From: CAWFGW01 sp963849955 | GTDB taxonomy: Bacteria > Bacteroidota > Bacteroidia > Cytophagales > JAAEPT01 | Length of the DNA stretch: 64,000 nt | Assembly: GCA_963849955.1 (NCBI GenBank) | Contig: CAWKJU010000027.1 | Location: forward strand, 333,709-397,708 | Direction: 5' to 3' | Shown here: positions 23,188 through 31,933 of the stretch, piece by piece | How positions within the stretch are numbered: the first letter of the stretch is position 1 | Layout of the letters: each line of letters starts with the position of its first letter | The notes under the pieces: generated by a model | The model's input: only the letters and a program-made list of their open reading frames with translations | Databases searched by the model: none | What the model was told of the DNA's origin: nothing | Made by a program: the position numbers and the translations under genes

Positions 23188-25692
23188 ATGGATACATCAA
23201 CAAACAAATCAAACATCGTTGTCATCGGTAATGGAATGGTTGGCTACAAATTTTTAGAGAAGCTTGTAGCCAAAGGTTTACACGAAGTGTACAACGTTAT
23301 TGCCTTTGGTGAAGAACCCTACGTAGCTTACGACCGCGTACACTTGTCGGAGTACTTTGCTGACTCTGATTTTGAAGCGTTGCAAATGGCTCCAAAAAAC
23401 TGGTACGAAGAAAACAACATCACGCTATATTCTTCGGATCCGGTGATCGATATTAACACCGAAGCAAAAACCATCACTTCCCACAAAGGGTTAACCATCA
23501 ACTACGACAAACTTATTTTTGCATCGGGTTCTGGGGCTTTTGTTCCTCCGATTGAAGGAGTAGAAAAAGACGGTATTTTTGTTTACCGCACCATTGAAGA
23601 TTTAGATGCGATCATCTCCTACGCTAAAAATGCCAAAACTGCTGCTGTTATAGGTGGTGGTCTGTTAGGTCTGGAAGCTGCAAAAGCATTATTGGATTTA
23701 AAACTAGAAGCACACGTAGTCGAATTTGCGCCCCGTCTGATGCCGAGACAGCTGGATGCGGATGGTTCGGATTTTTTACAGGCTAAAATTGAAGCATTGG
23801 GTGTCGGCATTCATTTGAATAAAAACACACGCGAGTTTGTTGGTGAAGGGAAGGTTCGGGCCATGCACTTTGTGGATGGTTCCGAATTACCTGTTGACAT
23901 GGTGGTTATTTCTGCGGGTATCAAACCTCGGGATGAAGTAGCCAAAGCTGCTGGTCTGGAAACGGGTACACGAGGCGGTATTGTGGTGAACGACAACTTG
24001 GAAACCTCTGCTCCTGATGTGTACGCAATCGGGGAATGTGCTTTATACCAAGGCATGATTTACGGCCTGGTAGCGCCTGGGTATGAAATGGCTGATGTGG
24101 TGGTCAACAACATCATCGAGCAATCCCGCTCATTTTCACCGTATGACATGTCTACCAAATTAAAGTTAATTGGCATTGACGTGGCTAGTTTTGGTGATCC
24201 TTTTTGTGAGAATACGGAGCACGACTCCATCGTGTATCAAAACAAGAAAAAAGGGGTGTACAAGCGCATCAACATTACCAAAGACGGGAAATATTTATTG
24301 GGTGGCATTTTAGTGGGCGATGCGGAGGAGTACAACATGTTACTCCAAATGACGCTCAACAAAATGAAAGTGCCGGAGGATGCGGAAGCACTGATTATCT
24401 CCACCAGCGGTGAAGGTGTTTCCATGGGTGTTGAGTCATTGCCTGACACGGCCATGATTTGTTCTTGTGAAAATGTCTCAAAAGCGGCCATCTGTAATAC
24501 GGTGAAAGACGGAAAAACAGACATCGCTCAAATTAAGGCGTGCACGAAAGCAGGTACGGGTTGTGGGGGCTGTATGCCAATGGTGAAAGACCTCGTGAAC
24601 TATACCCTTACGGAAATGGGTGTTGAAGTGAAAAACGTGATTTGCGAACACTTTGCGTATAGCCGTCAGGAATTATTTCATCTGATTAAGGTAAAGAACC
24701 TTCAAACCTATAAAGAAATCTTAAAGGAATACGGCACCGGCTGTGGATGTGAAGTCTGTAAGCCTGCAGTCAACAACATCATTGCAGGGCTTTATAACCT
24801 GAAGGTGGTTGAACAAGATACCACACTGGATACCAACGACCGCTTTTTAGCCAACATTCAACGGGGTGGTACTTATTCGGTTGTCCCTCGGGTCGCGGGT
24901 GGTGAAATCACACCAGAGAAATTGATTGTACTGGGTGAAGTGGCTAAAAAATATGACCTCTACTGTAAAATCACAGGCGGGCAACGCATTGACTTATTGG
25001 GCGCCAAACTCAACGACTTACCCGACATTTGGTCGGAGTTAATTGACGCAGGTTTTGAAACAGGTCAGGCGTATGGTAAATCGGTGCGGACGGTTAAAAG
25101 CTGTGTGGGTTCTACCTGGTGCCGCTTCGGAGTGCAAGACTCGGTGGGTTTTGCCGTGGAAATTGAAGAACGCTACAAGGGACTTCGGTCTCCGCACAAG
25201 TTAAAGTTTGCGGTTTCTGGTTGCACTAGGGAGTGTGCGGAAGCACAATCAAAAGATATTGGAGTAATTGCTACGGATAAAGGTTGGGCGATGTACGTCT
25301 GCGGAAATGGCGGGACCAAACCACAACACGCAGTCTTATTTGCAACCGACATCGACAAAGAGACGTGCATTAAATATACGGATCGAGTGTTGGCCTTTTA
25401 CATTCAAACGGCTGATCCATTAGTGAGGACAGCTACGTGGTTCAACAAATTAGAGGGTGGCTTAAAGTACCTTCAGGACGTGGTCATCAACGACAGCTTA
25501 GGAATTTGTGCCGAGCTGGATGCCTTTATCCAGCACCATGTAGACACCTATTTCTGCGAGTGGAAAGATGTGGTCGACAACCCTGAAAAAAGAGCAAAAT
25601 TCAAGAAGTATGTCAATGACGACTCCAGCGAAAGCACCCTCGAATGGGTCGCGGAAAGAGGACAAAAAGTACCCGCGCCATGGACTGCGTAG
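23188..25692 (+). CDS. nirB: NAD(P)H-dependent nitrite reductase, large subunit
   Basis: This 834-residue protein has the standard NirB order. An FAD/NAD pyridine-nucleotide oxidoreductase comes first (G-N-G-M-V-G near 14, second nucleotide fold G-G-G-L-L-G-L near 155). Then come Cys-rich BFD-type [2Fe-2S] motifs (from Cys422, and again near 515). Last is the nitrite/sulfite reductase half, with Cys639, Cys645, Cys679 and Cys683 (C-x5-C, C-x3-C) holding siroheme and [4Fe-4S]. It reduces nitrite to ammonium in the cytoplasm using six electrons from NAD(P)H. It is co-transcribed with a NirD-like Rieske protein. Siroheme supply links it to the nearby hemA. Confidence 0.96.
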   Translation: MDTSTNKSNIVVIGNGMVGYKFLEKLVAKGLHEVYNVIAFGEEPYVAYDRVHLSEYFADSDFEALQMAPKNWYEENNITLYSSDPVIDINTEAKTITSHKGLTINYDKLIFASGSGAFVPPIEGVEKDGIFVYRTIEDLDAIISYAKNAKTAAVIGGGLLGLEAAKALLDLKLEAHVVEFAPRLMPRQLDADGSDFLQAKIEALGVGIHLNKNTREFVGEGKVRAMHFVDGSELPVDMVVISAGIKPRDEVAKAAGLETGTRGGIVVNDNLETSAPDVYAIGECALYQGMIYGLVAPGYEMADVVVNNIIEQSRSFSPYDMSTKLKLIGIDVASFGDPFCENTEHDSIVYQNKKKGVYKRINITKDGKYLLGGILVGDAEEYNMLLQMTLNKMKVPEDAEALIISTSGEGVSMGVESLPDTAMICSCENVSKAAICNTVKDGKTDIAQIKACTKAGTGCGGCMPMVKDLVNYTLTEMGVEVKNVICEHFAYSRQELFHLIKVKNLQTYKEILKEYGTGCGCEVCKPAVNNIIAGLYNLKVVEQDTTLDTNDRFLANIQRGGTYSVVPRVAGGEITPEKLIVLGEVAKKYDLYCKITGGQRIDLLGAKLNDLPDIWSELIDAGFETGQAYGKSVRTVKSCVGSTWCRFGVQDSVGFAVEIEERYKGLRSPHKLKFAVSGCTRECAEAQSKDIGVIATDKGWAMYVCGNGGTKPQHAVLFATDIDKETCIKYTDRVLAFYIQTADPLVRTATWFNKLEGGLKYLQDVVINDSLGICAELDAFIQHHVDTYFCEWKDVVDNPEKRAKFKKYVNDDSSESTLEWVAERGQKVPAPWTA

Positions 25693-25763
25693 AAGTTCAA
25701 TGTTTAAGAAACTTAACACTTTGAACTCAAAACTTACAACTTACAACCTACAACTCAAAAACA

Positions 25764-26129
25764 ATGACCACACAACACATCATCGCTCCAGACAAAGTAA
25801 CCAAATGGTTTAAAGTAGCACCCTCGGACCAATGGTCGTTTGACGGTGGCGAAGCTGTAAAATATGGTAACGATGAAATTGCCGTTTTCAACTTTGCCAG
25901 CCGTGGCGAGTGGTTTGCCTGCCAAAACTTATGTCCGCATAAAAAAGAGATGATCTTAGCACGAGGCATCATTGGCGACAAAGCAGGTGAACCTAAAGTG
26001 GCGTGTCCGTTTCATAAAAGACAATTTTCCTTAACCTCCGGTGAGTGCCTTGACGACCCCTCGTGTGGCACGATTAAAACCTATCCCGTAAAAGTAGAGG
26101 GCGGGATAGTGTATGTGGGCGTTGAATAG
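25764..26129 (+). CDS. nirD: Nitrite reductase small subunit, Rieske type
   Basis: This is a 121-residue protein with a complete Rieske [2Fe-2S] motif: C57-P-H59 and C81-P-F-H84. It is the family's small partner of NirB and probably serves in assembly or electron transfer with it. It follows nirB after a 71-bp A-rich, word-like spacer (AACTTACAACTTACAACC type) and is followed by a strong terminator. Confidence 0.92.
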   Translation: MTTQHIIAPDKVTKWFKVAPSDQWSFDGGEAVKYGNDEIAVFNFASRGEWFACQNLCPHKKEMILARGIIGDKAGEPKVACPFHKRQFSLTSGECLDDPSCGTIKTYPVKVEGGIVYVGVE

Positions 26130-26139
26130 TTTGTGTTCT

Positions 26140-26189
26140 CCTCAGTGCCTTCAGGTCCCCAATTTTTTTGAAGGTTACTGAGGTTTTTT
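26140..26189 (+). terminator. Intrinsic terminator of nirBD
   Basis: CCTCAGT (26140-26146) pairs with ACTGAGG (26177-26183), extended by CTTCA/TTGAAG, and is followed by six Ts. Confidence 0.85.
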
Positions 26190-26308
26190 AATTCATCTTT
26201 CTAGTTTCGAGCATTTCTTATCCGATGAATAACCGTTTATTAAGCGCTTAATAATCGTATATTATTTTTTACTGCTTTATAATAAACCGTACTAGTAGGT
26301 TTTAAATT

Positions 26309-26384
26309 AAGATTTTGTGTTACTTTAGAAGAACAATAAAACATATACTGGATATGACACATGTGTTATAGGTAATTATTGCCA
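26309..26384 (+). repeat. Cassette leader element E1
   Basis: Begins AAGATTTTGTGTTACTTTAGA, continues through GGATATG and the palindrome ACACATGTGT. It is 89 bp before the next start codon. The bases just upstream (26220-26308, with TTATCCGATGA and TTTATAATAAA) match those before E2 and E7, so these three form one subtype. Nothing else is seen in 26190-26473. Confidence 0.75.
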
Positions 26385-26473
26385 ACCATTAAATACTAAA
26401 CTTTTAATTCTAAATTTTAACTTAAAAAAACTCAATCTTTAAATTTTTAGTTTTTAATTTAACTGAAACTAAA

Positions 26474-27103
26474 ATGAATTTTAATAACACATTTGTCTCT
26501 ATGATATGGAATTCAGAAAATATTAAATATTTTGAAAATGAGCCAATTGGATTTATAAATAAACATTCTTTCCATTTGGAGGAAAAAAAAGTTAGTGTTG
26601 TTTATAAAAACAGCACTATATATAATCTTGAAGAGCATAAATATTTTGAGATTGGAGACTCAGTATATACCAAAAGAACATACGAATCTGAAGTGTTTCA
26701 AAATGAAAATGATAAAATTGAAAGGTTGTTGATTTATTTAGAATTCACGGGACACATTGCAGTAAAATATGTGAGTTTAGAAGGTTTTGAACAAATTTAT
26801 TTCTCACTAAATTCAGAATTTCCAGACGTAGATACTTTTTCAACTTTAGATGTCTTATACGATACATTTTTACGTCATCTTAACATAAACAAAAATACTT
26901 TTCAATATCCAATGACAGAATATTATTTAGAAATGTATAAAGAAATGGAAAAAGAACAAGAAGAAAATAGGGCAAATGACAGAGCTGCGGAATCAGAACA
27001 TAATTTTCAGTCTAGTAATTATTCAGGTGATAATAACAATACATTCTACAATGACAACCTGGATATGGATCAACAATCATCTGAATATTGGGAAAATATT
27101 TAA
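26474..27103 (+). CDS. Uncharacterised acidic protein
   Basis: This is a 209-residue protein I do not recognise. There is no signal peptide or membrane segment. It is rich in Glu, Asn, Phe and Tyr. The first 165 residues look folded, and the last 45 are a Glu/Asn/Ser-rich, probably disordered tail. It is the first gene after leader element E1 and is AT-rich like the other accessory genes here. An intact frame and a well-placed ATG support a real gene. Function unknown. Confidence 0.7.
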   Translation: MNFNNTFVSMIWNSENIKYFENEPIGFINKHSFHLEEKKVSVVYKNSTIYNLEEHKYFEIGDSVYTKRTYESEVFQNENDKIERLLIYLEFTGHIAVKYVSLEGFEQIYFSLNSEFPDVDTFSTLDVLYDTFLRHLNINKNTFQYPMTEYYLEMYKEMEKEQEENRANDRAAESEHNFQSSNYSGDNNNTFYNDNLDMDQQSSEYWENI

Positions 27104-27230
27104 TGCCCTCATTTTTTTAAAAATAAAGTTGATAAATGGTTTCAAAACCGTAGTATTTATGCTGGTTTTTTGGATAACTAATGAAATAAATGATTAACTG
27201 CTGAACAAACCAATATTGTGAATGAATTAC

Positions 27231-27428
27231 GGTTGGCAACAAGGTACATAAAATCATAGCGTGGTTCATTGGTTGGATGAGTCGGGTGTTTCATGGTTTC
27301 GCGCCAATCCTGCGGATTGGTTCGTAGGGGTTGAAGAAATTACGAGCCAATCCTACGGATTGGCTTGGTGGTAAACCGAAACTTCTTTACTTTTAGCAAC
27401 ACTACGATTTATATACTCAGCGTTGGGC
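27231..27428 (+). repeat. attC-like intergenic element with two hairpins
   Basis: It starts GTTGGCAACAAGG and ends CAGCGTTGGGC, which contains GTTGGGC, a match to the integron GTTRRRY core. ATAAAATCATAG near the left end is roughly the inverse of CTACGATTTAT near the right end. Inside are two hairpins, CCAATCC-tgc-GGATTGG (27304-27320) and AGCCAATCC-tac-GGATTGGCT (27346-27366). It separates the previous gene from the ParB-like pair. The attC reading is only suggestive; no integrase is seen. Confidence 0.5.
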
Positions 27429-27453
27429 TCAATTTAATTGCAAATAGAAAAAC

Positions 27454-28533
27454 ATGGAAAATCAAATAAAATTTATTGATAAAGAAATATCTTTTGATAA
27501 CCTTTATTTAGATCCGAATAATCTCCGTTTTGCTCATTTTGAATTTGGGGCAAAAAAAACTCCAAAAGAAAAAATTACTGACAAAGCCGTTCAAGAATCA
27601 AGCTTTGAAAAGTTAAAAAGCAGCGAGTTTCAAATTCGGAGTTTAAGAGACTCCATTCTTGAAGTTGGCTTTTTACCAGTCGATCGAATAGTGGTAGCTG
27701 CCATAAATGATAAGGACTATGTAGTTATTGAAGGGAATAGAAGATTAGCTGCATTAAAATGGGTAAAAGAGATGATAGACGAAGGTATTGTTGATAAATC
27801 TCTTTTAAGCTCTTTCTCGACAATTAAAGTCAGCGTTATAGATCCCGAAAGTGATAATGAAGTCAATCGCTTAAAAATTCAAGGAATTAGGCATATATCG
27901 GAAATACGCCCTTGGGGAACATATCAAAAAGCAGTCTTAATAAAGACAATGATTGAAAATGAATCCTTGGATGCACAAGATGTTGCCAATGCAATTGGAA
28001 GTAGAACTCAAGAAGTAAACAGAGTTTACAAAGCCTATAAGCTTTGGGAACAAATGTCTGAAGATCCTGACTATGGGGAATTTGCTGAAACCAATAAAAT
28101 CACTTTCTTCTATGAATTAGTTGGTCGGGTACCACTTCGAAATTATTTTGGATATAATGACCAAACAATGGTATTTGAAAATGAAGACGAATACCAAAAT
28201 TTTTACAAATGGATAATAGAAGACCCAGAAAATGGGAATGTCCAAAAAATACCAAGCTCCTCAAATGTTCGGGATCTTACAAAGATCATATCTAGTGATG
28301 ATGCCTTAGATGCATTTAAGCAGGAAACAACTTCCCTAGAAAGTGCACTAGCAATTGTTATGAAATATCAATCATTCGATTGGAGGAAAGAGGTAAAACA
28401 AGCCAAGGAAGTTCTTACCAAATTACCAATGGATGAGCTAGAAAATTTTCAATCTGAAGATAGAATTAGCCTAATGGATCTTAGAGAAATTATTGAGAAA
28501 AGATTAGCCCAGTATGACAGAATCAAAATTTAA
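27454..28533 (+). CDS. ParB/Srx-fold protein
   Basis: This is a 359-residue protein with a ParB/sulfiredoxin-type domain in its first 120 residues. V-V-I-E-G-N-R-R-L-A-A-L-K carries the conserved G-x-R-R nucleotide/DNA-contact motif, and S-L-R-D-S-I precedes it. An HTH-like helical region follows (A-Q-D-V-A-N-A-I-G-S-R-T-Q-E-V). No ParA gene is nearby, so chromosome partition is unlikely. Its last 20 bases overlap the start of a gene with Mrr-like nuclease motifs, so the two form a coupled pair. ParB-like proteins beside nucleases occur in phage-defence and DNA-modification systems, which is the working guess. Confidence 0.75.
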   Translation: MENQIKFIDKEISFDNLYLDPNNLRFAHFEFGAKKTPKEKITDKAVQESSFEKLKSSEFQIRSLRDSILEVGFLPVDRIVVAAINDKDYVVIEGNRRLAALKWVKEMIDEGIVDKSLLSSFSTIKVSVIDPESDNEVNRLKIQGIRHISEIRPWGTYQKAVLIKTMIENESLDAQDVANAIGSRTQEVNRVYKAYKLWEQMSEDPDYGEFAETNKITFFYELVGRVPLRNYFGYNDQTMVFENEDEYQNFYKWIIEDPENGNVQKIPSSSNVRDLTKIISSDDALDAFKQETTSLESALAIVMKYQSFDWRKEVKQAKEVLTKLPMDELENFQSEDRISLMDLREIIEKRLAQYDRIKI

Positions 28534-29374
28534 GATTGCTTCTAGCGTCATTTCTGAAAAAATAATTCTCTCAACACCAAACTATGATAGGTTAGATATA
28601 TTCGATCAAATTGAAAAATATGAATCTGTCGAAAACGAGTTCTTTGGGGAAGCTAACTATCCTAAAATTGCAAGACTTGTTAAAAGAAAGTTGAATACGT
28701 ATATAAAGTATAGAGAGTCAAAGAAATCGATTTGCAAGTTTGAGTTTTCAAAAACGGATGAATTCTCATTGGTCAGCATAGTAAAGCGTGATAAAAGATT
28801 TAATGCATATACTGACTTCTACTATAAGTTAATATCCCTTGACAATTTATTATTTGAAAAGTTTTCCGCAAAATATGTAGAACTTCTTATGTGTGATTTT
28901 TCCATTGTATCCAGAGCTTCAGCTGATGGAGGTATTGATTTTATGGGAAAAGGAAACTTTCAAAAGCTTCTTAATTTAAAGGGAGAAGAATTAAAATTAA
29001 AATCCAAGGAATTCCTTTTTCGGGTAATCGGTCAATCAAAAAGATATTCCAAAAAAAATAAAATTGGAACCAAAGAAATACGAGAGTTTCTAGGAAGTGT
29101 TAAGATTCTACAGGAAGCATTAAATCCTGGCAAAGTATCAGCCTGGCTAGGTGAAACTTCAGTTCTAAATGAAATCAGATTGGCAGATCCTTTTCTCTAT
29201 CTATTTATAACAACAAGCTATTTTTCTGCGGACTCTATTTTGTTGTCAGATAAATTAGGAATCTACACCATAGATATTGATGATATAATTTTTGACCTCA
29301 TAACTCATGATATTGGTATGAAGAATAATGAATTTAATGCTATGAAATTTGAAAATTGGATAAATAAAAACTAA
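28514..29374 (+). CDS. Mrr-like PD-(D/E)XK nuclease, partner of the ParB-like protein
   Basis: This is a 286-residue protein. The middle (about 120-200) has D-G-G-I-D-F-M-G-K-G, followed about 40 residues later by G-Q-S-K-R-Y, then K-I-G-T-K-E-I-R-E-F-L-G. This is the layout of Mrr-type endonucleases (D-G-G-I-D ... Q-x-K-R-Y ... K-V-G). The N-terminal 110 residues and C-terminal 80 residues are not recognised and may bind DNA or the ParB-like partner. Overlap with the upstream gene indicates translational coupling. A role in cutting foreign or modified DNA is inferred from the motif. Confidence 0.72.
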   Translation: MTESKFKIASSVISEKIILSTPNYDRLDIFDQIEKYESVENEFFGEANYPKIARLVKRKLNTYIKYRESKKSICKFEFSKTDEFSLVSIVKRDKRFNAYTDFYYKLISLDNLLFEKFSAKYVELLMCDFSIVSRASADGGIDFMGKGNFQKLLNLKGEELKLKSKEFLFRVIGQSKRYSKKNKIGTKEIREFLGSVKILQEALNPGKVSAWLGETSVLNEIRLADPFLYLFITTSYFSADSILLSDKLGIYTIDIDDIIFDLITHDIGMKNNEFNAMKFENWINKN

Positions 29375-29632
29375 GCCAAACAATTAGGATCCAAAATCTA
29401 TAGGCGCAGAGCCTGTTCCGGTTTTAAACGGAAGCGCTCCCATGATTTTATCCTCAGTGTTGCACTGAGCCGCATTGCCACTGCTGTGTGTTTTCAACCT
29501 TCTAATTGCGCTCGCTGCGCCAGCAAAACGAGTGCAACTGTAAGCCTAGCTTTTCCAGCATAACTCAAAAAAACCACTACATCATTTTTAATCACACCAA
29601 AGCTCATCGCGCTGCCCCACCGCTCTCAAGCT
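29375..29632. other. Intergenic region with cassette-boundary sequence
   Basis: No gene is seen. 29530-29560 (GCGCCAGCAAAACG, TGCAACTGTAAGCC, TAGCTTTTCCAGC) recurs in diverged form at 30980-31015 and in part at 32930-32945. GCGCTGCCCCACCGCTC at 29609-29625 recurs at 31070-31086. Confidence 0.6.
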
Positions 29633-29748
29633 TTATGCTTTTGACTTCCTATTGGTCGGATAAATGACTTGTTGCTCCTTAAATTGACCAATTTCTTCTC
29701 TGAGTGTCTGATTGATGTTTTGAATTAGGTCGTTTTGAAATTTCATAA
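29633..29748 (-). pseudogene. C-terminal fragment of the small coiled-coil gene
   Basis: The minus strand encodes a close copy of the last 35-38 residues of the 31095-31298 protein (F-Q-N-D-L-I-Q-N-I-N-Q-T-L and E-E-I-G-Q-F-K-E-Q-Q-V, ending R-K-S-K-A-stop), but the N-terminal part is missing. It is joined directly to the sequence that begins leader subtype E1/E2/E7. Confidence 0.8.
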
Positions 29749-29840
29749 TTTCAAACAGTTATTACCTGATGATTACACGTATAATCAACAGATAACTTTT
29801 TTACTGCTCTATAATAAAGTGTTGTATCAGCTTTTAAATT

Positions 29841-29915
29841 AAGATTTTGTGTTACTTTAGAGAAAAATCATATCATCAGGATATGTGGACATGTTCACAT
29901 ATTTAATTGTTAGCC
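29841..29915 (+). repeat. Cassette leader element E2
   Basis: AAGATTTTGTGTTACTTTAGA, then GGATATG, a palindrome built on ATATGTG/CACATAT (29881-29902), ending GTTAGCC. It lies 21 bp before the nuclease-like gene. Confidence 0.8.
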
Positions 29916-29936
29916 ACAAACTAATTTTTAAGAAAC

Positions 29937-30923
29937 ATGAGTAACAAATGGAAAGATAAATTGCTTTCATCCAGTTTACCTCTTGAATTTGAGGTTGCTA
30001 AAATACTTGCTAAGCAAAAATTTTCTGTAAGCTTTGATTATACATATCAAAGACTAGATGATAGCTTACAAAAAGATTTTTCTATAGATATTTCATCTCT
30101 TGCTTATTATCCTTTTAATGCTGATCACATTGAAACCAACGGTCACTTCCTCGTTGAATGTAAATACAGAAATGAAAATATTAATTGGTTATTTCTGCCC
30201 GATATCAACTCAGATGATTTTGCTGAATTTTCTACACGTGGCACTTTAAAATATCTTGATGAATTCACTGAATCTCATTCTGAGTACAAACCAAATATCG
30301 AAATGGACCTATGTCTAAAGGGAGTAGAAATAAATAATTCTACAGGAGATGTACATGACAAAGGAATAGTACATGGTATTAATCAACTTTTATATGGTTT
30401 ACCTATTTCCCTTAAAAACGCAATAACAGATGGGTTATCAAGTAATCTTAATGAAGTCTATCCTCACTTTATTTGCCCCATTTTAGTGACTAATGCCAAT
30501 CTATATGTTGCTCATAAGTCATTAGATATTAACAAAGTAAAATCAGCGGATAAAATTGAAGAGATAGGTTATAATGTACCATATTTAAGTTTTTACAATA
30601 CTCTTCCTGAAAGTTTCAACACTCATTGCAAGAACCTATTTTCAGATTTACACAAAACATACTCAAACCGATATTCACATTACAAGAAACTAAGGAGTAA
30701 TGTTTTATCTTCATTATCTGACAAAAATGACACTCGCAGCATTGAAGAAAAAATCAGTGAAATACCAAGCCAACCAAATTTGTTAATGTCTTCTTTGGCT
30801 AACGGTTTTGGTACAGATTTTTTTAAAGAAATAATTATTTGTAATGTAGACTCTTTCGACAACTTAATTCAACTCTGTAAATCAGAAATTGAAAAGACTT
30901 CTAAAACTCAAAAAAAGATTTGA
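29937..30923 (+). CDS. Putative PD-(D/E)XK nuclease-fold protein
   Basis: This is a 328-residue soluble protein. The first 100 residues contain K-D-F-S-I-D-I-S followed about 25 residues later by F-L-V-E-C-K-Y-R. The D and E-x-K spacing is as in PD-(D/E)XK endonuclease-fold domains. The rest has no motif I recognise. It stands alone in its cassette behind leader E2. The family covers restriction enzymes, repair nucleases and some inactive members; the Asp, Glu and Lys are all present, so activity is possible. Confidence 0.6.
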   Translation: MSNKWKDKLLSSSLPLEFEVAKILAKQKFSVSFDYTYQRLDDSLQKDFSIDISSLAYYPFNADHIETNGHFLVECKYRNENINWLFLPDINSDDFAEFSTRGTLKYLDEFTESHSEYKPNIEMDLCLKGVEINNSTGDVHDKGIVHGINQLLYGLPISLKNAITDGLSSNLNEVYPHFICPILVTNANLYVAHKSLDINKVKSADKIEEIGYNVPYLSFYNTLPESFNTHCKNLFSDLHKTYSNRYSHYKKLRSNVLSSLSDKNDTRSIEEKISEIPSQPNLLMSSLANGFGTDFFKEIIICNVDSFDNLIQLCKSEIEKTSKTQKKI

Positions 30924-31094
30924 AAAAGTGGCTAATCAAGTAGTCCAATCTGAGTGGAATTACCCCCTTTAGCGTGTTACGCCAGCAAAACGCATGCAAC
31001 TGTAAACCCAGCTTTTAGTATCATTCATAACAACCAACAACCTCATTTTTTAATAATACCAAAGCTCAGCGCGCTGCCCCACCGCTCAGAAGCT

Positions 31095-31298
31095 TTATGC
31101 TTTCGACTTTCTTCTGGTCGGGTACATGACTTGTTGCTCCTTGAATTGACCAATTTCTTCTTTGAGTGTTTGATTAATATTTTGAATCAAATCGTTTTGG
31201 TACTTCATGATTCCCAATAAATCATGCATTGCATTCAAATTTTCTAATTGTTTGTAGACTATTTCTTCTAAATCGGCTTTGGTATATTTTCTACTCAT
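31095..31298 (-). CDS. Small coiled-coil protein divergent from an XRE regulator
   Basis: This is a 67-residue, mostly helical protein with heptad-like spacing and a basic end, R-R-K-S-K-A. It is intact here but present as 3' fragments at 29633-29748 and 37843-37898, so the gene has been copied or broken repeatedly in this region. It is divergent from the XRE-type gene at 31447 across a 148-bp region with operator-like palindromes. Function unknown; a regulatory partner or antitoxin-like role is a guess. Confidence 0.65.
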   Translation of the reverse strand: MSRKYTKADLEEIVYKQLENLNAMHDLLGIMKYQNDLIQNINQTLKEEIGQFKEQQVMYPTRRKSKA

Positions 31299-31347
31299 TA
31301 TTCTAAAGTTTTGATGGATAAAAGAACAAGTAAAATGTAAAACATAA

Positions 31348-31422
31348 TTACATTAATGTAAAATAAAAATGCATTTATGATTATCATTAATGAAAACCAA
31401 TTTTTCATAAGTGCATAAATGC
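31348..31422. promoter_or_regulatory. Operator-like palindromes in the divergent promoter
   Basis: TTACATTAATGTAA (31348-31361) is a perfect palindrome. GCATTTATG (31371-31379) is the inverse of CATAAATGC (31414-31422). They lie between the coiled-coil and XRE genes and are likely XRE binding sites. Confidence 0.6.
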
Positions 31423-31446
31423 GTTACATTTTGTACATTCGAAGCG

Positions 31447-31659
31447 ATGGATAACAAGCTCAACAGAATTAAAGAGGTTTTGGTAAGGCAAGGTGTTAGT
31501 CAAAAAGATTTGGCAGCCCAACTTGAAAAAAACGAACACACCATTTCTAACTGGTGTATCAATAAATCACAACCTCATTTAAAGGAACTATATAAAATTG
31601 CGGAAATCTTAAAAGTAGATGTTTGCGACTTACTCGTTTCTTTAAAAGATAGAACTTAA
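31447..31659 (+). CDS. XRE/Cro-CI-type regulator
   Basis: The protein has 70 residues from the ATG at 31447 (M-D-N-K-L-N); an in-frame ATG at 31411 lies in the operator region and is less likely. It is essentially one helix-turn-helix domain: V-S-Q-K-D-L-A-A-Q-L, then N-E-H-T-I-S-N-W, then Q-P-H-L-K-E-L-Y-K-I-A. It probably regulates itself and the divergent coiled-coil gene through the palindromes between them. Confidence 0.85.
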   Translation: MDNKLNRIKEVLVRQGVSQKDLAAQLEKNEHTISNWCINKSQPHLKELYKIAEILKVDVCDLLVSLKDRT

Positions 31660-31794
31660 ATAGGTAGGATTTACGGTAGCATAGCACATAGAATTGATTT
31701 ATTTCTTTTTCAGTGTATCTAACTCCTAGCAAGGAGACCATCTTTAATAACAATACTCTCCCCTACTAAATTCATCCATGATCAGTTGTAAATA

Positions 31795-31867
31795 AAGATT
31801 TTGTGTTACTTTAGAGGAAAATTATAAGTTGGATATGTAGGCATGTCTAGATATTCAACTGTTAGAA
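31795..31867 (+). repeat. Cassette leader element E3
   Basis: AAGATTTTGTGTTACTTTAGA, GGATATGTAGGCATGTCTAG, ending CAACTGTTAGAA. The preceding ACTCTCCCCTACTAAATT also precedes E4, so E3 and E4 form a second subtype. Confidence 0.8.
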
Positions 31868-31933
31868 AACATACTAATTAATATAAACTTCATCAAACAG
31901 TAATTTGTCAACTAAATAATTCACTTTAGGTTA

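Noticed and set aside
25568..25813. 81-codon plus-strand frame overlapping the nirB end
   Set aside because: It is an out-of-frame shadow of nirB and the spacer before nirD.
1..26190. Assimilatory or respiratory nitrate reductase (molybdopterin type)
   Set aside because: None of the frames carries molybdopterin oxidoreductase features; the reduction of nitrate to nitrite must be encoded elsewhere, if present.
30954..31220. 88-codon plus-strand open frame
   Set aside because: It is antisense to the small coiled-coil gene and crosses recurrent cassette-boundary sequence.
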